From Salvelinus alpinus (taxonomy: Eukaryota > Chordata > Actinopteri > Salmoniformes > Salmonidae): a DNA stretch of 64,000 nucleotides. Shown in pieces: positions 24,111 to 57,975 of this stretch. Location of the stretch: the NCBI RefSeq assembly GCF_045679555.1, contig NC_092115.1, positions 35,844,728 through 35,908,727 on the forward strand, in the 5' to 3' direction. How positions within the stretch are numbered: the stretch's first letter is position 1; the number at the start of each line of letters is the position of its first letter. The notes under the pieces were generated by a model. It ran no database searches. It was not told the DNA's origin and worked only from the letters and a program-made list of their open reading frames with translations. Both the position numbers and the translations under genes were made by a program.

Positions 24111-25723
24111 AAAAAGAAGCTCGAGGAGACAGGTGATGCGGAGGGCCGAATGTATCCCTGTCCCAGTGATTCAGTAACATATGTCTCCATAGCTACTGTC
24201 TCCTCCTGGGACAAAGGATACACGTGACTCCTAGGAAGTGCAGCGTAGTCCCCTCGACGATGGGGTGGTAATTGGGTCGCCTTCTTTTTACTGAAGGCGA
24301 TAGTTAAATCAGCATATTCAGAGGGAATGCGCACGGTGGAAACCTGGTCTGGACTCTCCACCGTAGTCGCACCAACGGCAACTCCTATACACCTGCCTGA
24401 ACACTCCTCTGACCACCCCTTAAGAGCCCCCTGTCGCCAGGAAATCACCGGGTTGTGCTGAGCTAGCCAGGGAATTCCCAACACCACTGGAAACGCAGGT
24501 GAGTCGATAAGGAACAGACTAATCTGCTCCTTATGACTACCCTGCGTTACCATGTCCAGTGGTACCGTGGCCTCCCTGACCATTCCTGACCCTAATGGTC
24601 GGCTATCTAAGGAGTGCACGGGGAAAGGTAGGTCTAACGACACAAGGGGAATCCCTAGCCTTAACGCGAGCCCCCGATCTATGAAATTCCCAGCTGCGCC
24701 TGAATCGACTAGCGCCTTATGCTGTAGAGAGGGAGAAAACCTCTTTCCCCGGGTTAACACATACATATGACCGACAGGAAGATCTGGGTAAGTCTGGTGC
24801 TGACTCACCTGGGGTGATCGAGTAGTGCTCCGCCTGCCCTCCCGACTCCCAGACGAGTTCCTCCAGCACCGGTCGGCTGTGTGCCCTCGCCAACCACAAC
24901 TGGTGCAGGAGGACACTCCTCCTCCGGTCCCCCTCGACGCTGCCCCCCCTAACTCCATAGGGATAGGAGCAGGAGGGCTGGGAGGTGGAAACAACAGGAC
25001 CTGTTCCGAACGTCCGCGGGTAGCCAGCAGGTTGTCGAGACGGATGGCCATGTCAATGAGTTCATCCAGCGTGAGGGTGGTGTCCCGACACGCTAGCTCC
25101 CTGCGGACGTCCTCCCTAAGGCTACATCGGAAATGGTCTATTAAGGCCCTGTCGTTCCACCCTGCTCCTGCGGCCAAGGTCCTGAACTCCAGGGCAAAGT
25201 CCTGTGCGCTCCTCGTCTCCTGACGCAGGTGGAACAGCCATTCACCCGCCGCACGACCCTCTAGTGGGTGGTCAAACACAGCTCGGAATCGGCGGGTGAA
25301 CTCAGGGTAATGATCCCTCGCCGAGTCTGGGCCATTCCACACTGCGTTGGCCCACTCGAGAGCTCGTCCAGTCAGACAGGAGACGAGGGCGCTCACGCTC
25401 TCCTCTCCGGAGAGAGTAGGACGAACGGTCGCCAGGTAAAGTTCCAGTTGGAGAAGGAAACCCTGACACCCAGCCGCCGTTCCATCATACTCCCGTGGGA
25501 GCGCCAGCCGAAGAGCCCCGGAGCCGGATGCGGTAGCAGGAACAGGAGGTGCTGGAGGAGGGGGTGCTGGAGATGAGGTGGGAAGGCCACTCCTCTCCCA
25601 TCGATCCATCCTCTCCATCATTTGGTCCATAGCTGAACCAATCCTGTGGAGAACACTGGTATGATGGAGGACCCTTTCCTCCATCGATGGGAGAGGAGAT
25701 GCGGCTGCTCCTGCTGATTCCAT
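24107..25723 (-). CDS. Gypsy Gag-protease polyprotein
   Basis: The first ATG after the PBS (A at 25723) opens a frame of 538 residues starting [10 protein letters not shown]. Residues 75-240 resemble a retrotransposon capsid ([20 protein letters not shown]). A zinc knuckle lies at 273-286 (C273, C276, H281, C286; pattern CX2CX4HX4C). The aspartic protease active site is at 340-343 (DSGA), with a VVLGIPWL block near 413-420. The last residues ([12 protein letters not shown]) are the very start of the reverse transcriptase, after which a 1-base shift at a T run separates it from the rest. The frame is open upstream into the LTR, but 25723 is the natural start because it is the first ATG past the PBS. 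Confidence 0.9.
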   Translation of the reverse strand: MESAGAAASPLPSMEERVLHHTSVLHRIGSAMDQMMERMDRWERSGLPTSSPAPPPPAPPVPATASGSGALRLALPREYDGTAAGCQGFLLQLELYLATVRPTLSGEESVSALVSCLTGRALEWANAVWNGPDSARDHYPEFTRRFRAVFDHPLEGRAAGEWLFHLRQETRSAQDFALEFRTLAAGAGWNDRALIDHFRCSLREDVRRELACRDTTLTLDELIDMAIRLDNLLATRGRSEQVLLFPPPSPPAPIPMELGGAASRGTGGGVSSCTSCGWRGHTADRCWRNSSGSREGRRSTTRSPQVSQHQTYPDLPVGHMYVLTRGKRFSPSLQHKALVDSGAAGNFIDRGLALRLGIPLVSLDLPFPVHSLDSRPLGSGMVREATVPLDMVTQGSHKEQISLFLIDSPAFPVVLGIPWLAQHNPVISWRQGALKGWSEECSGRCIGVAVGATTVESPDQVSTVRIPSEYADLTIAFSKKKATQLPPHRRGDYAALPRSHVYPLSQEETVAMETYVTESLGQGYIRPSASPVSSSFFL

Positions 25724-25740
25724 GAGCGGGTGCGGGATTC
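25724..25740 (-). promoter_or_regulatory. Predicted self-priming PBS
   Basis: The 17 nt between the 5' LTR and the Gag ATG read GAATCCCGCACCCGCTC on the minus strand. They lack the TGG expected for a tRNA-primed site. The word AATCCCGCAC (25739-25730) is exactly complementary to GTGCGGGATT within the LTR (25954-25945), where the mRNA is predicted to start. Chromoviruses of the Tf1/sushi group are known to prime reverse transcription with the 5' end of their own mRNA, which this fits. Confidence 0.7.
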
Positions 25741-26146
25741 TGTCACGCAGGACTAGGTGGGTGAAGGAATCAGACGCAGAGAGTTCCACTTGGGAAAAGT
25801 GCTCCTTTTACTATTGCACACAAAAAATGATAAGCCCAAACATACAGGGCGCAGAGAACAACTTGATAACCCAAAACACAGGGTGCCAAGTAAAATGTAA
25901 AATAATACACCTCTACCTAAAACACACACACGTAACAAAAAGACAATCCCGCACAAAACAAGGGCGGGTCTACCTACTAAATATAGGGAAGCTCATTAAC
26001 CGAAAACAGAAACACAGGTGAAACTAATAAGACAAAACGAACAGACAAACAAAAAAGGGATCGGTGGCGGCTAGTAGGACGGTGACGACGACCGCCGAGC
26101 ACCGCCCGAACAGGCAGGGGAGCCAACTTCGGCGGAAGTCGTGACA
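25741..26146 (-). repeat. 5' LTR of the Gypsy element, with promoter
   Basis: In element orientation the LTR runs from 26146 down to 25741. A TATA box (TATATTT, 25985-25979) lies 31 nt upstream of GTGCGGGATT at 25954, the sequence complementary to the PBS. That spacing independently supports a transcription start at or next to 25954, giving a U3 of about 192 nt. Confidence 0.9.
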
Positions 26147-26306
26147 GTTACCAAACACGTGCTAATGATCATCAATGTAGGTTGAAACAATCATTAACTG
26201 AAACAGAAACAGCTGTCTAGGAGGAATAAAACTGGGTGAGGAACAGCCATACTCAGCTGACAAGGTGAGGTTGCTGAAGACAGTTTACTATCAAAAGTCA
26301 TACACC

Positions 26307-27499
26307 ATGGCAAGACTGAGCACAGCAATAAGACACAAGGTAGTTATACTGCATCAGCAAGGTCTCTCCCAGGCAGAAATTTCAAGGCAGACGGGTTTCC
26401 AGATGTGCTGCCCAAGCTCTTTTGAAGAAGCACAAAGAAACAGGCAACGTTGAGGACCGTAGAGGCAGTGGTCAGCCAAGGAAACTTACTGCATCAGATG
26501 AAAGACACATCATGCTTACTTTTCTTTGCAATCGGAAGATGTCCAGGAGTGCCATCAGCTCAGAATTGGCAGAAAACAGTGGGACCCTGGTACACCCATC
26601 TACTGTCCGGAGATGTCTGGTCAGAAGTGGCCTTCATGGAAGACTTGCAGCCAAAAAGCTATACCTCCGATGTGGAAACAAGGCCAAGTGACTCAACTAT
26701 GCACGAAAACACAGGAACTGGGGTGCAGAAAAATGGTAGCACGTGCTTTGGACTGTTGAGTCAAAATTTGAAATATTTGGCTGTAGCAGAAGGCAGTTTG
26801 TTCGCTGAAGAGCTGGAGAGCGGTACACGAATGAGTGTGTGCAGGCAACAGTGAAGCATAGTGGAGGTTCCTTGCAAGTTTGGGTCTACATTTCTGCAAA
26901 TGGAGTTGGGGATTTGGTCAGAATTAATGGTCTCCTCAATGCTGGGAAGTACAGGCAGATACTTATTTACATTTACATTTAAGTCATTTAGCAGACGCTC
27001 TTATCCAGAGCGACTTACAAATTGGTGCATTCACCTTATGATATCCAGTGGAACAACCACTTTACAATAGTGCATCTAACTCTTTTAAGGGGGGGGGGGG
27101 GGTTAGAAGGATTACTTTATCCTATCCTAGGTATTCCTTGGACTTATCCATCATGCATTACCATCAGGGAGGCATCTGATTGGCCCCAAATGTATTCTGC
27201 AGAATGACAACGACCCCAAACATACAGCGAAAGTCATTAAGAACTATCTTCAGCGTAAAGAAGAACAAGGAGTCCTGGAAGTGATGGTATGGCCCCCACA
27301 GAGCCCTGATCTCAACATCACCGAGTCTGTCTGGGATTACATGACGAGAGAGAAGCACCTGAGGCTGCCTAAATCCACAGAAGAACTGTGGTTAGTTCTC
27401 CAAGATGTTTGGGCCAACCTTCCTGCCGAGTTCCTTCAAAAACTGTGTGCAAGAATTGATGCTGTTTTGAAGGCAAAGGGTGGTCACACCAAATATTGA
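26307..27499 (+). pseudogene. Tc1 transposase, disrupted
   Basis: The start at 26307 gives a helix-turn-helix region (VVILHQQGLSQAEISRQTGF), then after a frameshift DRRGSGQPRKLTASDERHI and SAISSELAEN. The SDET-like first catalytic block is poorly preserved near 26750. VKHSGGSLQVW-like text appears near 26850 and the region is cut by a repeat insertion at 26967-27141. [15 protein letters not shown] (27205) and NITESVW (27312) blocks follow. The closing residues are GGHTKY. Confidence 0.8.
26967..27141. mobile_element. Short fish repeat with gcagacgctcttatcc core
   Basis: The insertion is bounded by the 6-bp word acttat on both sides (26961-26966 and 27142-27147), and removing it rejoins Tc1 sequence. 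It contains the widespread fish motif catttagcagacgctcttatcc followed by gagcgacttac, and a run of about 12 G. I cannot assign its class. Confidence 0.7.
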
Positions 27500-27641
27500 T
27501 TTGATGTAGATTTTTCTTCTGTTCACTCACTTTGCATTTAGTTAATTCATAAATATAATCTATTAACATGTCTGTTTTTGAAAGCATTCTTACTTTACAG
27601 CATTTATTCACACCTGCCTAAAACTTTTGCATAGTAGTGTA

Positions 27642-28085
27642 CATACAGTACCAGTCAAAAGTTTGGACACACATACTCATTCAAGGGTTTTTCTTTATTT
27701 TTACTATTTTCTACATTGTAGAATAATAGTGAAGACATCAAAACTATGAAATAACACATATGGAATCATGTAAACAAATCAAAATACAGTACAAGTTAAA
27801 AGTTTGGAAACACCTACTCATTCCATTTTTTATTTTTTATTTTTATGTTCTACACTGTAGAATAATAGTGAAGACATCAAAACGATCATACTAATCATGT
27901 AGTAACCAAAAAAGTGTTAATCGGTTTTGCACACCCATGGCATTCTCACAACCACCTGAAATACATTTCAATTAACAGGTGGGCCTTGTTAACAGTTAAT
28001 TTGTGTAATTTCTTTCCTTCTTATTGCGTTGGAGCCAATCAGTTGTGTTGTGACAAGGTAGGGGTGGTATACAGAAGAAGGGCAC
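27642..28085. mobile_element. Tc1 terminal fragments, two overlapping ends
   Basis: Two copies of one terminus (cagtaccagtcaaaagtttgg at about 27647 and cagtacaagttaaaagtttgg at about 27787) lie 140 bp apart, followed by subterminal sequence to tatacagaaga. The downstream part matches 7785-7885. It looks like one end inserted in, or duplicated against, another. No transposase is present. Confidence 0.75.
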
Positions 28086-28580
28086 CCTAAAAATTACTTT
28101 TCACTATTCATGATTCAATCAGGATTATCCGTAATCATGTTAGCATTCACATTAATGTAGAAGTGCTTATAAACATATTATTTTCTTATTTACATTATAA
28201 GTGACTCCAAAATGACACAATACATTATTTAGCATGAACTTCTATTGGGCACAAAATAATCTGAAGCACAACCAAAACAAACAACAAATGCATCCAACAA
28301 ATATATAGAGTCACATCCTTGATGTAGTCATTGAATGCAATGAATATGCGACCAATTCTTAACTTTTTACTACTTTAATACAAATATAAGTGAATTTGTC
28401 CCAATACCTCTGGTCCACTAAAGTTGGGGGACTATGTACACAAAGTGCTGTAATTTCTAAACGGTTCACCCTATATGGATGGAAATACCCTCAAATAAAA
28501 TCTGACAGTCTGCACTTTAACCCCATAGTCATTGTATAATTGCACTCACTGTCGCAATACTTTTGGAACGCACTGTACAT
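28086..28580. repeat. Repeat end of Tc1/mariner type
   Basis: The segment closes with gcaatacttttggaacgcactg before TA, a form typical of Tc1-like termini. The matching left end was not found. Text such as gtgctgtaatttctaaacgg recurs in salmonid repeats as I recall. No coding content was seen. Confidence 0.4.
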
Positions 28581-28724
28581 TATTTATCCATTTACCATGT
28601 TAAATGTGGGGTCCGAAATTGTCAACCTTGATAAAGATTAGCAAAAATGACTGCTCTATTTTAATGTCATCAACAAATGTAAACACATGGAGTTTGATAA
28701 ACTGCATTGGCACTTGGATTGGAA

Positions 28725-28965
28725 CCGGTGCTTTGGTCAGATGACATGAAAATAGAGCTCTTAGGCCACGGACAGCAGTCATGGGTTTGGCATTGAAATT
28801 AGAATGCATAATCACAAAGAACCCCATACCTACTGTAAAATATGCTAGTGGATCTTTGATATTATGGGGATATTTTGCTTCCTCTGGTCCTGGGTCCCTT
28901 GTTAAGGTCATCAGCATCATGAACTTTACCCAGTACCAGGACATTAAGCCCAAAACCTGGTGAAA
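28725..28965 (+). pseudogene. Ancient Tc1-like transposase remnant
   Basis: The frame reads WSDDMKIELLGHGQQSWVWH, then after a stop NPIPTVKYASGSLILWGYFA and a TQYQDI block. These line up with the [27 protein letters not shown] and YVDIL blocks of the Tc1 elements elsewhere in the window. Divergence is far higher than in the other copies, so it is an old relic of a different family. Confidence 0.65.
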
Positions 28966-29404
28966 GTTGTGATTTTTCAGCCACTCTGAACCTATGACCA
29001 GAAACACCTGAACCTGTTTCTCATTTGAGTATGGATTCTTGAAAGATTGAATACTAGCATATGGAACAATCTACAGATGAGGCATTTTTTCAATTCATAG
29101 GAATTGTAATTGAAACATGGAGCTCTATCAGCCCAGCAAAGGGCTAGTCTTCCAAGAGTCACATTCTCATATGGGAATGTACTAATTTGCCACTGGGGCA
29201 TGCTCACCAGGTATGTTCTATATTATTCCAGTATACCACTCGGGATATGGGTTAAAACCTGGAATGCACACTATTTCCCCTTCAGGAAGTACAGCACGGA
29301 ACGGAACTCCACCATAGAGTCTAGAACCTACGCTCAGATCTCACCTTCACACGCAAAGTCAGAGAGAGAGCTGCTCAGCTTCATTATCAACTGCCTGTAA
29401 TTGT
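28966..29404. other. Sequence between plpp3 3' end and Tc1 relic
   Basis: No feature recognised. Open frames at 29110-29400 have no recognisable domain. Confidence 0.4.
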
Positions 29405-30977
29405 TTTATTTTATGGCTTTGTCCCAGTCAAAGTGAGGAAGGACACAAAACTTTTAAAATAATTCATTTTTATTATTACAAAGCACCTCATCTATAATAC
29501 ATTTACAGTATATGGCTTATATTTTCATTGTACAATATACAAAAAAAAGACAATACAAAAATATTAAAAGGTATTTTAATATAAAGCTGTCTTCTTGAAA
29601 GCTATTTCACAAAAGTTTGAATACTCACAACACAAATTGTCATTTCACTGAATGACTTTTGTCAATCACTGCTTATTTAAGCAGCACTTACACAATTACA
29701 CAGGTATCGACACGTCAACATTCATAGTGGATATTTCATGAAAACGTAGGTAAAGGATATTGTACATAATTCTATGATACAAAAATGTTCTTTACATTAC
29801 AAAAATAAAACAGATATTGCTGTTTGGTTGCAATGACATGGTAGGACAGAGCATACTATAGTGTCACAGGGAAGGGGTTCTTTTTTCTGAAGTTGGCACA
29901 GTTTATGTGAATCACTAGAAAATGTATCACAAAGCTAGTCTATGAAAGTACAATTCCACAGATTTCCTGTTTTTAATATAAACGTCTGTTGAAGCAGCCT
30001 TACGTTCCCGGTCTTTAACCTGAAGCATTTAGGAACACGAACACACACATGAACACACGAACACACACACATGACGTTCAGATACTTGCACACTGACAGA
30101 CACATACATATACACACACTCTGGCCTAATACTCTGACCTAATACTTGTGAGCAGTCATCTGGCACACACAGTCACTTCATTACAGGGCTCAGTGGAGGC
30201 TCGTCCCAACCAGCAAAAAGAGGCCCACATCCCTCTCTCTGTAGTCTCCATCTACAGTGTATATATTTCTATACAAACTACATTTCAGGAGACCTAAACG
30301 CTGGTTTTAATACAAAGATTTACAGAAAAGCTTCACTTCAGTTCATTCAAGTGGTGACAATTAAATAAAATATTGAGTTTGGATATAGTGCTATAGCTCG
30401 AACTTATAACGAAGGTTATTTATAAAAGAAAAAACATCCTTCCTGTAATCAAGGAATTTGTTCCTGTTCATGAGTTTGTATCTCATATGCACAAAGTATG
30501 TGTGTGAATGGTATTATTAGCCAGTCTCCATGGTGCCTGAAGCCAAGCAGACATTATCACGTTCCACAGCTGTTCGTTTCCTTCTCTCCTTCCTTCATGA
30601 TTCTGTCTGTGAAACTTCCTTGTCTGCAGATCCAGATAAAGTTAATCTGCAAAGCACCAGGTTTGATGTAGAGATCTTGGGTAATTAAAGCAAAATATGA
30701 ATTCTCTCCCCACACTCTTCCACATTCACATGTCAGATGAGATGGTGAGAAACATGGATGTTGCTGGCTGTTCAAACGGCGTGTGTGTGTTGTTTGTGTC
30801 TCTCCTCTTCTTTCCAAAGTAAGTTCTCCATAGCTCATTATTTCTCTGTGCCTTGCAGACATGTCAGTTGGCAGTCTTGCTGCTTTGGTTGTTTAACATA
30901 TCCAGTACAGACCAGTAGGTGAAATAAGGGATGTTTAAAACCTACAGCGGAAGGTAGCTGTACTCTAGTGGTCTCTA
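29405..30977 (-). other. plpp3: plpp3 3' untranslated region (predicted)
   Basis: AT-rich, repeat-poor sequence follows the plpp3 stop codon. Minus-strand AATAAA signals occur at 29474-29469 and 29410-29405 and are likely polyadenylation signals. A CA-rich tract lies at 30041-30118. Long 3' UTRs are normal for this gene family. The exact end is inferred. Confidence 0.6.
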
Positions 30978-53287
<22,310 letters not shown>

Positions 53288-53700
53288 TTATAGGCCACTT
53301 TAATGATTTTCCGAATAAACAAGTAAAGAGTGGCGAAGTTGCAGCTGCAGTCGCGTTAAATTCTCGTAAATTGAACTAGAAAGCGAAGCGGAGTGAGTTC
53401 TATAGTTAGTTTACCATCAGCTGAGAGATGATTCTGAATATTTTCCATATATTGTGCTGATAAATTCAATTGAGATGTGACGATTGCCTTTAAGTTAACT
53501 GCAAGGGTTTATTTCGTTCCCGTGTATTCTGCTCACTCACCCTGTGACTTTCGTTGTTGACTGTTGAGCAATTTCTAAGTTACTTCTAATAATCATTGAG
53601 GAGCACCGAAGTTTAGTTGCGCTCCCACCTCCCGTGTCCGCCTCCTAAATAGACCCACCTCCCGCTATAGTCCGGGGCCTTAGCTTTAAAAAAAAGAAAA
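53288..53700 (-). promoter_or_regulatory. plpp3: plpp3 5' UTR and proximal promoter (predicted)
   Basis: Sequence directly upstream of the start codon, relatively GC-rich in 53580-53680 with CCACCTCCC repeats that could bind SP/KLF-type factors. No transcription start can be fixed by eye. Confidence 0.4.
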
Positions 53701-53870
53701 AAAAGATGAAACTATAAGGAGGCGGATACAAGCATGACATTTGGTAGAGATGCTCTTTGGGATGTTTAAATTTATATTAGAAGGGGTGGCCAAAACATTG
53801 GGGAATGGCACTCCTATTATTTTATTTTTTCTACATAATTCAATATGGCCACCAAAACAGAATCAGGTTT

Positions 53871-54530
53871 TGGAAAGGTGATATTACTGTTGAATTTTTG
53901 TTGCCATATATAATAAAAAATATTGTGTGTTTGTGAGTAGTGGACCAGCCTTTTACAATATTCCATGATATTTCATAAGCAACCAGCCTAAAGTGGCAGA
54001 AATGTCCTGGAAACACCAGAAATCAATCTGGAAGCTAAACCACTCAAATTGTGTTGAACTACTACATGAATCACCCCAACAAATGTATTTAAAAAGGTTA
54101 AAAACACCATGTTATCAAACTTACAAATTGCCAACACACTCTACGAGTTACATTATGTAGCTCATTTATTGAGAACATGGTAATTTACTCTGAATACGAC
54201 CTACAATTTATGTAATATCATCTTGATATGAAACCATTATGCTGATTTGGAAAGGTGATATTACTGTTTATTTTTGTTGCCATATATAATAAATATATAG
54301 TGTATTTGTGAGTAGTGGACCAGTCTTCCACAATATGCCATGATATTTCATAAGCAACCTGCCTGAAGTGGCAAAAACGTCCTGCCTGAAGTGGCAGAAT
54401 TGGCCCGGGAAACACCAGAAATCTACCTGTAAACCACTCGAATGACCTTAAAAACATGTTATCAAGCTTCAAAATTGCCAACACATACTAGGAGTTACAT
54501 TATGTAGCTAATTTATTGAGACCATGGGCA
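53871..54530. repeat. Tandem duplication, two diverged units
   Basis: The unit at about 53871-54180 (ttttggaaaggtgatattactg to ttattgagaacatgg) is repeated at about 54245-54528 with substitutions and indels. Within the second unit the word cgtcctgcctgaagtggca is doubled again. No protein is encoded. Confidence 0.85.
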
Positions 54531-55320
54531 ACAATAGTCAACATATAATATTAATTTTAGCTAGCTACACAGCTAACAAAAGGAAGTCCCGAGGGAAAAT
54601 GGTAAGGGACCAACAGGGAACGTTGCGCTAGGATGTCCCCTATTAGTTGGGAAGCTAGCTGGGAAATTCCAACCAATTTGTAAATACCAATACTAGCCTA
54701 CATTACATAGCTAGCTATCTAGCAAGTAACTAACCAAAAATTGACCCAATGGAAAATGTTGCTAGTTCCGACCTGTGGGAAATAAGCTTTTAATACACAA
54801 AGTAGATCAACCTGCTGGGCTAGCTGGCCATCTAAACAAAACATTTTCTCAATCCTGCCCATAACCCTGTGATGGCTTTCAACAACCCACTGTTTGCTAT
54901 TGCAAAGTTTGGTGGACTGCACATAGAGATGGGCCTAAGGCACACAACAGGAGAGCTTGTGGATGGCTCAGATTGGACAGCTGCCTGTGTGATGCTGGGG
55001 TGACAAGGTCAGGGACAGCAGACTCATTCTTGAAGGTAGCACACTTGACTAAAACCAGGGAAAGTCATCAAGTTACTTTGCCTTCATTGTCAAAACTCCT
55101 TTAAGATGCTTGGCTGTTGGAGTTCACATGCACTTCTTTTGTTACATGGAAAGTTTCAAGTGTCACATGCACAAGGACAGTGAAATGTGTTTCTTGCAAG
55201 CTCTAAACACAACAATGCAAAGCTTACATTTCCTTCTCATTTAACTTCTCAAAGTATTGCCATACAGGACTTTGCTACTGTTGCTTGGCTTTCTCTGCAA
55301 TTTTTTCAAAGTCAATGACG
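54531..55320. other. Unassigned flank of plpp3
   Basis: No recognisable gene or transposon end. Upstream regulatory content cannot be judged by eye. Confidence 0.35.
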
Positions 55321-55326
55321 ATGAGG

Positions 55327-56078
55327 TAGTGGGGGAGAGTCGACTCCAAAATAATTGATTCCTCGACTTCCGGTGTCGACTTCCATTTCTGAGTGTCAAG
55401 ATTTAATTCCGCAAGCAATCGACTCCTAAGATTCAGTATTTTTGTAACGGAGACTGATTATTTGCCTACTTCCGAGAACACAAACAATCATCTGTCATAG
55501 GGAGCTAGCGAGGGACGGAGAGAGAGTGGAGGGGCACAATATAGGCAGGTCATCCACCAGGCAGGCAGAGTCAGAATCGTGCACTGTATCTCGTAATGGA
55601 ATGCTCTATCTTGCAATTTCTTGGCTTGCAATGTCTCGCAACTTCCGTAAAGCGGGGCCTATCATAAATGAATAGGCTAAAATATTCTACACACAACAGA
55701 CTGAAGACTTAACACACACTCGCATTATTAGGGAAGAGAAAGAGCAGGAGAGACAGCGTGAGGAAGAGAGAGGAGTGGGCAGGCAGAAAGAATGTCTTTC
55801 TAATCTGTTTCTCGCAATGTCTTGTCTTGCATGCTTCCCAAATTCACCAAACTAGCCTAAAGTTCACCCCTTCCTCTCTAGTTGTATTAAAATGACTTTC
55901 CCCATGTATAGATTACCGTCTTGTTAAGCAATAACAAGGAAAATAATGTTTTCTGATAATTGTACTGTTTTTAAAATTTTGTGGGGGAAAATAGATTTTT
56001 CGGTTCTGGATTTTTCTTAACGTTAAGGATCCCAACTTCGTTTAAACGTTTGAATGTTTAAACATTTCCACCCCTAGT
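55327..56078. mobile_element. Possible hAT-like remnant
   Basis: The left border gtgggggagagtcgactcc and the right border ggaaatgtttaaac in inverse (aacatttccacccctag) are weakly similar inverted ends. The interior has tcgactccaaaataattgattcctcgac and CTCGCAATG-like words. There is no target-site duplication, so this is tentative. Confidence 0.3.
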
Positions 56079-56635
56079 GGAAAGGAACACATCCATCCAT
56101 CAGAACATTAACACCAGGCCCCCAGGGTCCGATCTGGAGCATAAAGTCATGAGCTCTGCTGAGCTCTGCTGGTCGGCTACTGCGTAGCAACCTAGTGGTG
56201 CCAAAAGCCCTGGTCTGCCCTAGAAAGACTATGTAAATTACCATAACCAGAATGCCCCCCCCCCCCCCAAAAAAAAGGCCTCTAAAATGTGTTTATCATG
56301 ATCAAGTTCGATCCCCACTGTGAATACTTTTAAAGTTTGCTACAAATTAAGATACTTAATTAAATAATGATCCATTCTGACTACAACAGTTGTCATCACA
56401 CAGGACCACGTGCTGACACAGACCAATCACGGCCGGCAGGCTACGGGGAGGATCGCGCCCTCATGTACTCTCTTTGTACGTGCACCAAAGCGGGTGTAGT
56501 GTGTTATCCAGATGAGAGCACGAAGTCAACGAGCCTGTGGTTGACTCGCTCAGTCAGGATGCAAACGACTACATTGACCATCATTCTATGCTCCTGATTC
56601 CTGCATACAAGAAAAAACTAAATTAGGAAGCACCA
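56079..56635. other. Unassigned; C-run and LINE 5' part
   Basis: Contains a C homopolymer followed by A (about 56254-56275). From about 56400 it is probably the N-terminal part of the LINE that follows, but no domain was recognised. Confidence 0.35.
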
Positions 56636-57946
56636 GTGACTCGGTCAATAGAAAAGGGGTCAGATGAAGCAGATGCTAAGCTACCGGACTGTTTTGCTAG
56701 CACAGACTGGAATATGTTCCGGGATTCTTCCGATATAATTGAGGAGTACACCACATCAGTCACTGGCTTCATCAATAAGTGCATCGATGACGTCATCCCC
56801 ACAGTGACTGTACGTACATACCCCAACCAGAAGCCATGGATTACAGGCAACATCCGCACTGAGCTAAAGGGTAGAGCTGCCGCTTTCAAGGAGCGGAACA
56901 CTAACCCGGAAGCTTATAGAAATCCCGCTATGCCCTCCGAGGAACCATCAAACAGGCAAAGCGTCAATACAGGACTAAGTTCGAATCGTACTACCCCCGG
57001 CTCCGACGCGCGTCGGGTGTGGCAGGGCTTGCAAACTATTACAGACTACAATGGGAAGCACAGCCGTGAGCTGCCCAGTGACACGAGTCTACCAGATGAG
57101 CTAAATTACTTCTATGCTCGCTAACACTGAAACATGCATGAGAGCATCAGCTGTTCCGGACGACTGTGTGATCACGCTCTCCGCAGCCGAGTAAGACCTT
57201 TAAACAGGTCAACATTCACATTCACCGCAGGGCCAGACAGATTACCAGGACGTGTACTCCGAGCATTCGTTAACCAACTGACAAGTGTCTTCATTGACAA
57301 TTTTCAAACTCTCCCTGTCTGAGTCTGTAATACCAACATGTTTCAAGCAGACCACCATAGTCCCTGTGCCCAAGAACACTAAGGTAACCTGCCTAAATGA
57401 CTACCGACCCGTAGCACTCATGTCTGTAGCTATGAAGTGCTTTGAAAGGCTGGCCATGGCCCACATCAACACCATTATCCCAGAAACCCTAGACCTACTC
57501 CAATTTGCATACTGCCCCAACAGATCCACAGATGATGCAATCTCTATTGCACTCCACACTGCCCTTTCACACATGGACAAAAGGAACACCTATGTGAGAA
57601 TGCTATTCATTGACAACACATACGCCACGCTCATCCTCAACCAGGGGCCCCTCAGGGGTGAGTGCTCAGTCCACTCCTGTACTCCCTGTTCACCCACGCA
57701 CCGTCATTAAGTTTGCTGATGACACAATACTGATCACCGACAACGACAAGAAAGCCTATAGGGAGGAGGTCAGAGACCTGGCCATATGGTTCCAGGACAA
57801 CACCATCTCCCTCAACGTGATCAAGACAAATGAGATGGTTGTGGAATACAGGAAAAGGAGGACTGAGCACAAGACAAGGCACTACAGCCCAGTACACCAC
57901 TGGGGTCAAGCTTCCTGCCATCCAGGACCTATAGGATGTGGATGAC
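56636..57946 (+). mobile_element. LINE, second copy (Rex1/CR1-like), degraded
   Basis: The frame from 56636 (FASTDWNMFRDSSD, DDVIPTVTVRTYPNQKPW) is the linker before the RT domain. The RT follows in pieces: [22 protein letters not shown] near 57360, [14 protein letters not shown] near 57500 and FADDTILITDNDKK near 57712. Deletions remove the region between the first catalytic Asp and the GCVLSPL block. About 57890-57940 joins a 3' part. It extends farther 5' than the copy at 46172. Confidence 0.85.
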
Positions 57947-57975
57947 ATCAGGGCTATTACTATCTACTAGTTTTA

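Larger units (their letters stand above)
21058..26146 (-). mobile_element. Ty3/Gypsy chromovirus, structurally complete
   Basis: Two 406-bp LTRs flank an internal region coding on the minus strand. The 5-bp words GTTAC at 21053-21057 and 26147-26151 are a perfect target-site duplication. By eye the LTRs differ at 6 of 406 positions (about 1.5 percent), so the insertion is young. Internal order on the minus strand is PBS, gag with zinc knuckle, protease, reverse transcriptase, RNase H, integrase, chromodomain and polypurine tract. The C-terminal chromodomain identifies it as a chromovirus of the group that includes fish sushi-like elements. Reading frames contain four frameshifts and one nonsense codon. 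The insertion is inside the 5' part of a Tc1 element. Confidence 0.95.
20852..27640 (+). mobile_element. Tc1 element hosting a Gypsy retrotransposon
   Basis: The left end cagtactgtgcaaaagttatagccaggtgtg and the right end cacacctgcctaaaacttttgcatagtagtg are inverted repeats. The transposase runs on the plus strand from 26307 (MARLSTAIRHKVVILHQQG) to the stop at 27499. A Gypsy element (21058-26146) sits in the 5' untranslated part and a short repeat (26967-27141) sits within the catalytic region. The C-terminal piece after 27160 reads PQSPDLNITESVWDYM with the catalytic Glu and ends VVTPNI-like (GGHTKY). Frameshifts near 26425 and 26690 show the Tc1 was already decayed. Confidence 0.9.

Noticed and set aside
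53288..53297. TATAAA-like word on the minus strand just upstream of plpp3 start
   Set aside because: It overlaps the start codon (TATAAATG), so it cannot act as the TATA box of a transcript encoding this start.
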